From NCBI RefSeq assembly GCF_018612915.1, contig NZ_JAGGRL010000013.1, forward strand, positions 1 to 37,141: 37,141 nt of DNA, in the 5' to 3' direction. Below the pieces are notes generated by a model. The model worked only from the letters and a program-made list of their open reading frames with translations. It did not search any database and was not told the DNA's origin. The stretch comes from Stenotrophomonas sp. ISL-67 (GTDB lineage Bacteria; Pseudomonadota; Gammaproteobacteria; Xanthomonadales; Xanthomonadaceae). Below are positions 8,962-15,768 of the stretch, piece by piece; positions within the stretch are counted from its first letter, which is position 1; the number at the start of each line of letters is the position of its first letter. Made by a program: the position numbers and the translations under genes.

Positions 8962-9933
8962 TCAACTCCCATCGCGCATGGCGCGCAGTTGCTGCAGGGT
9001 GCTGCCCAGTTCGGGCAGCGGGGGGCGTAGCACTTGGGTGCGCAACGTCTGCAGTTCAGCACGACGCTCGCGCAGGCCGGGTGAATCCGGCCACAGCCGT
9101 GGCATCCACAGCGCCACCCGGTCCAGCGCCTGTTCAAACCCGGCCTGGTCGCCGCGTTCGACGGCGGCGCGGGCCAGGGTCAGCTCCAGCTGCAGCGAAT
9201 CCCACGCGGCAGTGCGCTCGGTATGGGTAAGCGGGCCCTGCACGGCGGTGGGGGTGATGGTCACGAACGGGGCCAGGACCTGGTGCCACCACGGCGGGGC
9301 GGCCGTGGTCGCTGCCGGGGCCACCTGTTCGGGCAAGGCCATCAGCGACCGCGCGAACGCGCCGAGGCGCTGATGGATGCCGGCGCGGACGCCCGGACCC
9401 AGTGCGTCGACCGCATTGCGCTCCTGCATCAAGGCCTGGCGCAGGTTGAGGAATTCGGTGCCCTGTACGTCTTCCAGCGCGGTGGCCGCCAGCGCGTACA
9501 GGCGCTTGGCACCGTCCACGTCATCGGCAAATGCCAAGCGCTGGCCGGCCTGGCTGAGCAGCAGTTCCGCTTCTTCCAGCTGCAGCGCCTGGGCGTTGTG
9601 GCGGGTGCTGTCGGCCAGACGCGCCAGATTCTCCTCCAGCAACGCGTTGCGCTGGCTCAGGCCCAGCATTTCATCGCGCAGCACCCGGTTGGTGGTGGCC
9701 GCATCCTGCACCCGCTGCGAGGTGGAGCGCTGGTCGCGGCGCAACGCTTCCACGCTGCCGGCCAGGCCCTGCACCAGCACATCTGCATCCGCCTCACGCT
9801 GCGCGACCCGCGCCTGCTGGGCCTGCCACTGGGTCCAGCCCCAGCCGGCAGCGCCGACCACCACCGCAAGCACGGCAAGCGGCAGTATCCAGCGCAGCGG
9901 TCGGTGGGGCGGGGGCGGAACTACGTCGTTCAT
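8962..9933 (-). CDS. hemX: HemX, membrane-anchored uroporphyrinogen-III methyltransferase homologue
   Basis: This 323-residue protein has a Pro-rich N-terminus and one membrane helix (about residues 13-31, LRWILPLAVLAVVVGAAGW). It continues as a coiled-coil-like periplasmic region rich in Gln, Arg and Glu. This is the usual HemX layout, and HemX lacks the methyltransferase catalytic core its name implies. It sits between hemD and hemY on the same strand. The 108-base gap to hemD is longer than usual and shows no clear signal. Confidence 0.87.
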   Translation of the reverse strand: MNDVVPPPPHRPLRWILPLAVLAVVVGAAGWGWTQWQAQQARVAQREADADVLVQGLAGSVEALRRDQRSTSQRVQDAATTNRVLRDEMLGLSQRNALLEENLARLADSTRHNAQALQLEEAELLLSQAGQRLAFADDVDGAKRLYALAATALEDVQGTEFLNLRQALMQERNAVDALGPGVRAGIHQRLGAFARSLMALPEQVAPAATTAAPPWWHQVLAPFVTITPTAVQGPLTHTERTAAWDSLQLELTLARAAVERGDQAGFEQALDRVALWMPRLWPDSPGLRERRAELQTLRTQVLRPPLPELGSTLQQLRAMRDGS

Positions 9934-10041
9934 GCAGGCATCCTTGTCGATCGCGCCGGTGCATTCACGAGCTGGCGATCGATCAGGTGCACAGCATCGC
10001 TCGCCGCCCGCAGGCCCTGCAAGGCCGCAAACGACCCCTGT

Positions 10042-10818
10042 TCAGGAAGATGCGGTGGTGGTGATCGCCGCGTGTGCAGCCCGCGCCAACTGCTCCGGCA
10101 TCGGACCGGCGGCAAGGGTGATCCGCGCATATCCCGCGTCTGCGGCCAACGCCGCCAGCCGCTCGCTGGCCGCCACCACATGCGCCTGGCGCAGGCGCGC
10201 CAGCAGGTCCGCCGGCAGCTGCTCGTTCAGCAGGGACAGCGCCTCGGCACTGCTCACAGCCAGCACCCACGGCGCGGCCTGGCGGCGCAGCCGCTGCAAT
10301 TGCCGGGGCGGCAGCCGCAGCGTGCTGCGCCGATAGACATCCACCCGCTCCAGCGCGGCACCACGTGCCTGCAGGGTGGCGGCGATGATCCCGCGCCCGC
10401 CGGGTGCAGTGACCAGCGCCGCGCGCAGCTCCTGCAGCTGGGCCAGCGCCGGCAGGTCGAGCAGGCCCTCGCTGTCCATCCGGGCCGGTGCCATCACCTC
10501 GCCAGCCCCATGACCGCGCAGCGCGGCGGCGGTACCGGCGCCCACGGCCAGCCAGAGGCCGGCATGCGTCCCATCCAGCGGCAGCAGTCGGGCGGCCGCA
10601 TGCACGGCCGCCGGGCTGCTGAACACCACGCGATCGGCACCCAGCGCGCGGGCGAGCGCAGTACGGGTGGCCGCGTCGTGCCGGGCCACCAGTGCCCAGG
10701 GCGACAAGCCGATGACCTGCGCGCCCAACGGCTCGGCCGCGCGCCGCAGCGGTGCGTGCTGGCCGCGGGGGCGCAGTGACACCAGGGTCCAATCCGGCAC
10801 ATGTGCGTGGCTGTTCAT
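10042..10818 (-). CDS. hemD: Uroporphyrinogen-III synthase
   Basis: This 258-residue cytoplasmic enzyme closes and isomerises hydroxymethylbilane to uroporphyrinogen III in tetrapyrrole synthesis. Family signs are the N-terminal LRPRGQHAPL segment, the VVFSSPAAVHAA segment, and the late VSSAEALSLLNEQL and VVAASERLAALA segments of the two-lobed fold. It is the first gene of hemD-hemX-hemY. The ATG at 10818 is divergent from a thioesterase gene with 43 bases between starts. An ATG two codons upstream (10824) is possible. Confidence 0.88.
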   Translation of the reverse strand: MNSHAHVPDWTLVSLRPRGQHAPLRRAAEPLGAQVIGLSPWALVARHDAATRTALARALGADRVVFSSPAAVHAAARLLPLDGTHAGLWLAVGAGTAAALRGHGAGEVMAPARMDSEGLLDLPALAQLQELRAALVTAPGGRGIIAATLQARGAALERVDVYRRSTLRLPPRQLQRLRRQAAPWVLAVSSAEALSLLNEQLPADLLARLRQAHVVAASERLAALAADAGYARITLAAGPMPEQLARAAHAAITTTASS

Positions 10819-10861
10819 TGCGGGCATTATGCGAGGCCTTCGTTGCAACGTCGCCGTACTG

Positions 10862-11332
10862 ATGTCTGAACATGATTCCCTCCCCGCGCACCTGGCCGCG
10901 CTGCAGCAGGTGCTGGAGCGCATGCCGCCGGTGGCGGCCATGCAGATCCGCCTGGATGCCTATGCCGATGGCGTGCTGAGCCTGCGCGCGCCGCTGGCCG
11001 CCAACGTCAATGACAAGGGCAATGCCTTCGGTGGCAGCCTGTCCTCGGCGCTGACCCTGTCCGGCTGGGCACTGGTCACCCTGCGCCTGCGCCTGGCCGG
11101 CTTCGATGCCGATGTCTACGTGGCCGACAGCCACGTGCGCTACCTGGCCCCGGTCTACGACGACCTCCAGGCCCAGGCCCACGCCGCCGACGATGCCGAC
11201 TGGGACACCTTCCTGGCCACCTTTGCCCAGCGCGGCAAGGCCCGTATCGAGGTGGTGGCCCGCCAGCCCGGCGAGGCCGGCAAGCCGGCAGCTGAACTGA
11301 CCGGACGTTTCGTTGCCTTCGCAAGGCGGTAG
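10862..11332 (+). CDS. YiiD-type thioesterase domain protein
   Basis: This 156-residue protein resembles the C-terminal hot-dog thioesterase domain of YiiD. The signs are a run with NVNDKGNAFGGSLSSAL forming the hot-dog helix, then a strand region with SHVRYLAPV and a final ELTGRFVAF. The substrate is unknown; the family suggests an acyl-CoA or acyl-ACP thioester. It stands alone as a short rightward gene. Its promoter must overlap the hemD start region. Confidence 0.8.
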   Translation: MSEHDSLPAHLAALQQVLERMPPVAAMQIRLDAYADGVLSLRAPLAANVNDKGNAFGGSLSSALTLSGWALVTLRLRLAGFDADVYVADSHVRYLAPVYDDLQAQAHAADDADWDTFLATFAQRGKARIEVVARQPGEAGKPAAELTGRFVAFARR

Positions 11333-11362
11333 GATGGGCGCCTTGCCGATTGGGGAATTCGC

Positions 11363-11800
11363 ATGCGTCGTACCTTCCAGATCCTGCTGCTGACCTTGCT
11401 GGCGCTGACCAGCGTCACCGCGTTGGCCGCCAAGGAGAAGCTGACCCGCAAGCAGCGCGTTGAGCTGGAAAAGACCCAGACCGCGTACTCGTCCACCATC
11501 CGCTGGGGGACCACCGAGGAAGCGCTGCCGTACCTGGACCCGGAATACACCAGGGAACACCCGTTGACCGACCTGGAGCTGCGTCGCTACGAGCAGGTGA
11601 AGGTCTCCAGCTATCGCCCGCTGGAGAACGTGAACATGCCTGATGGCAGCGTCGGTCGGACCGCCTCCGTGGGTGTCATCAACCTCAATACCCAGGCCGA
11701 ACGCCAGGTTACGGTGAAGGAAATCTGGCGCTGGGATGCCGAGGACAAGCGTTGGCTGCAGGCCAACGGGCTGCCGGACCTGTGGCAGGAGCCGCGCTGA
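11363..11800 (+). CDS. Secreted protein of unknown function
   Basis: This 145-residue protein has a clear signal peptide (MRRTFQILLLTLLALTSVTA, then LAA). The mature part is polar with several aromatic residues and ends LQANGLPDLWQEPR. I do not recognise a named family. It starts 30 bases after the thioesterase gene and may be co-transcribed with it. Confidence 0.75.
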   Translation: MRRTFQILLLTLLALTSVTALAAKEKLTRKQRVELEKTQTAYSSTIRWGTTEEALPYLDPEYTREHPLTDLELRRYEQVKVSSYRPLENVNMPDGSVGRTASVGVINLNTQAERQVTVKEIWRWDAEDKRWLQANGLPDLWQEPR

Positions 11801-11877
11801 GCCCCTGAATCGCCCGCCGGACGCCGGTTCGCCCGCATGTGCGACAATCGGCGCCCGCTAATCGACCCGTGATCTAA

Positions 11878-12315
11878 GTGAATTACGAAGAGCTGCTGGC
11901 CTTTGCCGGCCGAAATCCGATGTTGTCGATGGCCTTCGCGGGCCTGACCGTCGCCATCCTCGTCACCGAGGTGCGCCGCCTGCTGCGCGGCTACAAGTCG
12001 ATCAAACCGGCGGAGCTGACCCAGCTGATCAATGCCGGCGGCGCGGTCGTGGTCGACCTGTCTGCGGGCACCGATTTCGAAAAGGGCCATATCGCCGGCA
12101 GCCGCAACGTGCAGCCTGCCCAGTTCGGGCCGGAGCACAAGCTGGTGGCCAACGCCAAGCAGAGCCCGGTCGTGCTGGTGTGCCGCACCGGCACCGCCTC
12201 GGAAACCGCCGCCAAGGCGTTGAAGAAGGCCGGATTCGAGCAGGTGCATGTGCTCGACGGCGGCCTGCCCGCCTGGCAGCAGGCCGAGTTGCCGCTGGTC
12301 AAGGGCCGCAACTGA
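11878..12315 (+). CDS. Membrane-anchored rhodanese-like sulfurtransferase (YibN-like)
   Basis: This 145-residue protein has an N-terminal membrane helix (about residues 14-30) followed by one rhodanese domain. The active-site loop is VCRTGTAS with its cysteine near residue 101, and the CH2-type end is DGGLPAWQ. The start is GTG at 11878. Its position directly before secB matches YibN in enterobacteria, where the gene also precedes secB and gpsA, although grxC is missing here. The sulfur donor and acceptor are unknown. Confidence 0.85.
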   Translation: MNYEELLAFAGRNPMLSMAFAGLTVAILVTEVRRLLRGYKSIKPAELTQLINAGGAVVVDLSAGTDFEKGHIAGSRNVQPAQFGPEHKLVANAKQSPVVLVCRTGTASETAAKALKKAGFEQVHVLDGGLPAWQQAELPLVKGRN

Positions 12316-12419
12316 TTTTGCCCGGATTGCGCGGCACGCCTTGTGCGCGCCGCCACACGCCCCCATCGCAGGGCATGTAACAATCTAATTTACTGCACTT
12401 ATATTTGGAGCAACAGGAA

Positions 12420-12935
12420 ATGTCCGAAGCGAACACCAACGGCGCCATCGCGCCGGCCGACGCCGCCACCGGCCCCGCGTTCACCGTCGAGAAGATCTAC
12501 GTCAAGGACGTTTCCTTTGAATCGCCCAACGCCCCGGCCGTGTTCAACGAAGCCGTGCAGCCGGAGCTGCAGCTCAACCTGAACCAGCGCGTGCAGCGCC
12601 TGGGTGAGAGCGCCTTCGAAGTGGTGCTGGCCGTGACCCTGACCTGCAAGGCCGGCGACAAAACTGCCTACGTGGCTGAAGTGCAGCAGGCTGGCGTGTT
12701 CGGCCTGGTGGGCCTGGACCCGCAGTCGATCGACGTCCTGCTGGGCACCCAGTGCCCGAACATCCTGTTCCCGTACGTGCGTTCGCTGGTCAGCGAGCTG
12801 ATCCAGGCCGGCGGCTTCCCGCCGTTCTTCCTGCAGCCGATCAACTTCGAAGGCCTGTACGCCGAAACCCTGCGCCAGCGCCAGGAACAGGGCGAAACCT
12901 CGCTCGCCGATTCCGAGCCGGCCGGCAACGCCTGA
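12420..12935 (+). CDS. secB: Protein-export chaperone SecB
   Basis: This 171-residue cytosolic tetrameric chaperone holds preproteins unfolded and delivers them to SecA. Recognisable parts are [19 protein letters not shown], the central [20 protein letters not shown] strand pair, and [19 protein letters not shown] near the C-terminus. An Ala-rich extension of about 20 residues precedes the core. The ATG at 12420 has GGAG ten bases upstream. gpsA begins 14 bases after the stop codon. Confidence 0.95.
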   Translation: MSEANTNGAIAPADAATGPAFTVEKIYVKDVSFESPNAPAVFNEAVQPELQLNLNQRVQRLGESAFEVVLAVTLTCKAGDKTAYVAEVQQAGVFGLVGLDPQSIDVLLGTQCPNILFPYVRSLVSELIQAGGFPPFFLQPINFEGLYAETLRQRQEQGETSLADSEPAGNA

Positions 12936-12949
12936 TCGGCGCTGCAGCA

Positions 12950-13975
12950 ATGAGCAACAACGCAGACAAGATCGCCGTTCTCGGCGCCGGCTCCTGGGGC
13001 ACGGCCCTGGCGAGCCTGCTTGCGCGGCACGGTCGCGAGACCGTGCTGTGGGGGCGCGATGCGGCGATGGTGGACGCCATCGACCAGCGCCACGAGAACA
13101 CCCGTTACCTGCCGGGTATTCCGTTGCCGGAATCGCTGCGCGCCACCACCGACCTGGCTGCGGCCGTCAAGGACGCGACGTGGATCCTGGTGGTGGTGCC
13201 TTCGCACGCGTTCGGTGAAACCGTACGCGCGCTGGCGCCGCTGCGCCCGGCGGCTGCCGGCGTGGCGTGGGCGACCAAGGGCTTCGAACCCGGCTCGGGG
13301 CGTTTCCTGCACGAAGTGGCGCGCGAGGTCCTTGGAGCGGACGTGCCGCTGGCGGTGGTGACCGGCCCGTCGTTCGCCAAGGAGGTCACGCTGGGCCTGC
13401 CCACCGCGATCACCGTGCACGGCGACGATGCGGACTTCGCCCAGCAGGTGGCCGAAGCGATGCACGGCCCGGCCTTCCGCGCCTACACCGGCGATGACAT
13501 GGTTGGTGCTGAACTCGGCGGCGCCATGAAGAACGTGCTGGCCGTAGCCACCGGCGTGGCCGATGGCATGCAGCTGGGCCTCAATGCCCGTGCCGGCCTG
13601 ATCACCCGCGGCCTCAACGAGATGCTGCGGCTGGCCGCTGCGATCGGGGCCAAGCCGGAAACGCTGATGGGCCTGGCCGGCCTGGGCGATCTGGTGCTCA
13701 CCTGCACCGGCGATCTCTCGCGCAACCGCCGCCTGGGCTTGGCGCTGGGACGTGGCCAGAGCCTGCAGGACGCCGTGCGCGACATCGGCCAGGTGGTGGA
13801 ATCGGTGCAGACCGCTGACGAGGTCATGCGCCAGGCACACCGCCACGGCATCGACCTGCCGATCTCGGACCGGGTCCGCGCCGTACTGCACGGCGAACAG
13901 ACCCCGGAAGAAGGCCTGCGCGCGCTGCTCGCCCGCGAACAGAAACCGGAATACCCGGACACGCTGTTCAAATGA
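12950..13975 (+). CDS. gpsA: Glycerol-3-phosphate dehydrogenase [NAD(P)+]
   Basis: This 341-residue cytoplasmic enzyme reduces dihydroxyacetone phosphate to sn-glycerol 3-phosphate for phospholipid synthesis. It has the Rossmann motif [13 protein letters not shown], the catalytic lysine region [12 protein letters not shown] and the substrate loop [14 protein letters not shown]. It follows secB closely, as in many gammaproteobacteria. A strong terminator lies directly after the stop codon. Confidence 0.95.
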   Translation: MSNNADKIAVLGAGSWGTALASLLARHGRETVLWGRDAAMVDAIDQRHENTRYLPGIPLPESLRATTDLAAAVKDATWILVVVPSHAFGETVRALAPLRPAAAGVAWATKGFEPGSGRFLHEVAREVLGADVPLAVVTGPSFAKEVTLGLPTAITVHGDDADFAQQVAEAMHGPAFRAYTGDDMVGAELGGAMKNVLAVATGVADGMQLGLNARAGLITRGLNEMLRLAAAIGAKPETLMGLAGLGDLVLTCTGDLSRNRRLGLALGRGQSLQDAVRDIGQVVESVQTADEVMRQAHRHGIDLPISDRVRAVLHGEQTPEEGLRALLAREQKPEYPDTLFK

Positions 13976-13982
13976 TCGGAAG

Positions 13983-14009
13983 AACCCCGGCCTCGCCGGG
14001 GTTTTTTTT
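13983..14009 (+). terminator. Intrinsic terminator after gpsA
   Basis: AACCCCGGC pairs with GCCGGGGTT across a CTC loop. A run of eight T residues ends the stem and continues past it, six bases after the gpsA stop codon. Confidence 0.9.
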
Positions 14010-14050
14010 GGGACTGGCGACGATCACCACCCCGGACGATCACCCTGCCG

Positions 14051-14074
14051 GTAGCGCCGACCGTTGGTCGGCTG
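14051..14074 (+). repeat. SMAG-type GTAG stem-loop
   Basis: GTAG is followed by CGCCGACC, a GTT loop and GGTCGGCTG. It lies between the gpsA terminator and the palindrome at 14105. Confidence 0.7.
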
Positions 14075-14104
14075 CTTTCCGTTCCGGCGACGCAATCGCC
14101 TGAA

Positions 14105-14138
14105 ACGCAAAAACCCAGCTTGCGCTGGGTTTTTGCGT
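14105..14138. terminator. Long bidirectional terminator hairpin
   Basis: Two 15-base arms (ACGCAAAAACCCAGC and its complement) flank a 4-base loop, with A and T tracts inside the stem. It lies between convergent gpsA and the Ax21-like gene. Confidence 0.8.
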
Positions 14139-14168
14139 GGCACCCCGACGAGGTGGAGCCAGATAAGT

Positions 14169-14195
14169 GAAGCCCGGCCTACTAAGCCGGGCTTC
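14169..14195. terminator. Hairpin downstream of the Ax21-like gene
   Basis: GAAGCCCGGC and GCCGGGCTTC form a perfect 10-base stem with a 7-base loop. It lies about 58 bases past the Ax21-like stop codon on that gene's transcript. There is no T tract. Confidence 0.55.
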
Positions 14196-14252
14196 ATGGC
14201 GTGAGGGAGAGAGAGATCACGCCATCCAACAACGTACCTTGCAGCTACTGGC

Positions 14253-14828
14253 TTACCAGGTGAAGCGCGGGCCGACGAACCATTCCTTGTCGCCGCCCTT
14301 GGCCAGCTTCACTTCGCCGCTCAGGCCCCAGTTCGGGGTGAACTTGGCCTGTGCGCCGACACGGCCGTAGAACTCGCCATCCGGGTTGATGCCGTGCTTC
14401 TTGCTGAAATCTTCGTAGCCGGCCAGCGCGTAGCCTTCAATCATCGGAGTGAACGCGGTGCGCACGCCCACTTCGGTGGCGTAGCCGTTGAAGTCCAGGC
14501 CGTGCTTCGGATCGAACTTCTGGTACGCGACGCGGGCCACCAGGTCGGTGGTCGGCGCGATGCCGTAGTTGTAGCCGACGCCCACGCGCCACTGGTCAAC
14601 GTCGGCGTTGCCGCGCTTGGTTTCCTGCGAGTTGTAATCGCCAAAGATGTGGAAGTTCGGCGCCACGGCAACCGAGCCCTTGGCGGCCCAACCGTCGGCG
14701 TCGCCACCCTTGGCATCGGTGTTCACATAGCCGCCTTCAACGTAGTTGTACGACAGGCCTTCGGCAGCCGAAGCAGCGAACGGCAGCGCGGCGCACAGGC
14801 CCAGGGCGAGCAGGGAGGTCTTCATCAT
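14253..14828 (-). CDS. Ax21-family outer-membrane protein
   Basis: This protein of about 191 residues has a signal peptide (LLALGLCAALPFAASAA). The mature part starts LSYNYVEGGYVNTDA and alternates as an outer-membrane beta barrel, ending in WFVGPRFTW with the terminal aromatic typical of barrels. This is the Ax21 pattern of Xanthomonas and Stenotrophomonas, proteins once proposed as quorum signals and later shown to be exported OmpA-like proteins. Two ATG codons in a row (14828, 14825) start it; AAGGTG lies eight bases before the first. It is the last clear core gene before the accessory region. Confidence 0.88.
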   Translation of the reverse strand: MMKTSLLALGLCAALPFAASAAEGLSYNYVEGGYVNTDAKGGDADGWAAKGSVAVAPNFHIFGDYNSQETKRGNADVDQWRVGVGYNYGIAPTTDLVARVAYQKFDPKHGLDFNGYATEVGVRTAFTPMIEGYALAGYEDFSKKHGINPDGEFYGRVGAQAKFTPNWGLSGEVKLAKGGDKEWFVGPRFTW

Positions 14829-15032
14829 CGGGAACACACCTTTTTTATTTTTGGTTTTGCCGACCGTCCCCTTGGGGAGGGGAGAGAAGGACGTTCGACA
14901 GGTGTTAATTATCCGTTGGGCGCCTCAATCAACCCTGAATATTGAACTGAGCGGTACATGAATGAAGCGGGCATTCAGGGAACTTGGGGAATGTTCGTAG
15001 CCGTGAGCGAATAGTTCGTGCAGGTTGCACAG

Positions 15033-15071
15033 ACTATTGGATCAATGACCTACACAAACTATTGGATCAAT
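15033..15071 (+). repeat. 14-base direct repeat next to the IS3 remnant
   Basis: actattggatcaat occurs at 15033-15046 and again at 15058-15071, 25 bases apart. It lies at the core/accessory boundary and abuts the transposase fragment. Confidence 0.5.
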
Positions 15072-15073
15072 TC

Positions 15074-15151
15074 CGGAGCACGAAGCGGTACACCGATGAG
15101 TTCAAGCTCGAGGCGGTCCGGCAGATCGTTGGGTACGGCCGTCCGGTATCC
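15074..15151 (+). pseudogene. Remnant of an IS3-family transposase orfA
   Basis: The frame reads RSTKRYTDEFKLEAVRQIV followed by GYGRPVS, which is the N-terminal pattern of IS3-family OrfA proteins. The initiating ATG has been lost, and the similarity stops abruptly after about 26 residues. No DDE orfB follows. It marks an old insertion at the start of the accessory DNA. Confidence 0.7.
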
Positions 15152-15343
15152 GGCCAACTCAACAGACGGATCTACGCAGAGTGCGGAAGCCGTCATCCCA
15201 CCTCAGGAAGACCCGAACACTATGGTTCAAGAACCAACTTGTGGAGGCGATCGGGGCTGGGCCGACTTACGCGTCCACGGCCGAGTTTTTGCCGAACACG
15301 GGACTACAGCGTCACCGCAGCCAGGAGTAACTTCCTCGTCTGA

Positions 15344-15541
15344 CGTCTGAACTCAGCCGAAGACTTGGCTTGGAAAAATGCCGCGTCGAAAAGGCACCTA
15401 AGGGATGCCACTATCGCTCTCAAGCGCTTCCACTCGAAGCGAGACCAGCTGACGCTCAAGTCTTTCACAAGGCTCATTGCCCGAGAGTCAGGCGCTCCTT
15501 TGAATGTTGTTAGGAAGCTCGTGGGTCTGACGGCCGAATGA
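15344..15541 (+). pseudogene. Possible C-terminal fragment of an unidentified protein
   Basis: A frame without a start codon runs to a TGA at 15539. Its end is protein-like: DATIALKRFHSKRDQL, SFTRLIARESGAP, VVRKLVGLTAE. It is basic and helix-prone, as a DNA-associated protein might be. Upstream the frame is closed at 15341-15343. I cannot name the parent gene. Confidence 0.3.
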
Positions 15542-15768
15542 TAGCTAATTGGCCCAGCTTTCCCCTTAGCTCTGCCTGCAACCCAGATTGAGGGCGATAC
15601 CCAAGCGCCTGTGCCCCGACCCGGCGCCGTCGGCCTTCCAGCCGCGGAGTGAGGGGCTCGGTCATCGGCCAGAACTCCATATACGACGGCTTAGCTAAGT
15701 GGTGCCGCAAGGCGGCACTGCCACTAGGCACCCTCTTCGTAGCCTGCCGCTCCAGTTCACCCGCAGAC
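15542..15768. other. Gene-free stretch
   Basis: I see no gene, repeat or convincing hairpin between the preceding fragment and the end of res. Confidence 0.5.

Noticed and set aside
11806..11825. tgaatcgccc downstream of the secreted-protein gene, resembling the IS end
   Set aside because: Only the first ten bases agree, and there is no sign of insertion in a conserved core region.
12377..12405. Promoter candidate GTAACA-N17-TATATT before secB
   Set aside because: Transcription would start beyond the GGAG of secB and remove its ribosome-binding site.
14881..14960. Promoter for the Ax21-like gene
   Set aside because: TTGATT and TAATTA are present but 15 bases apart, which is too close to claim.
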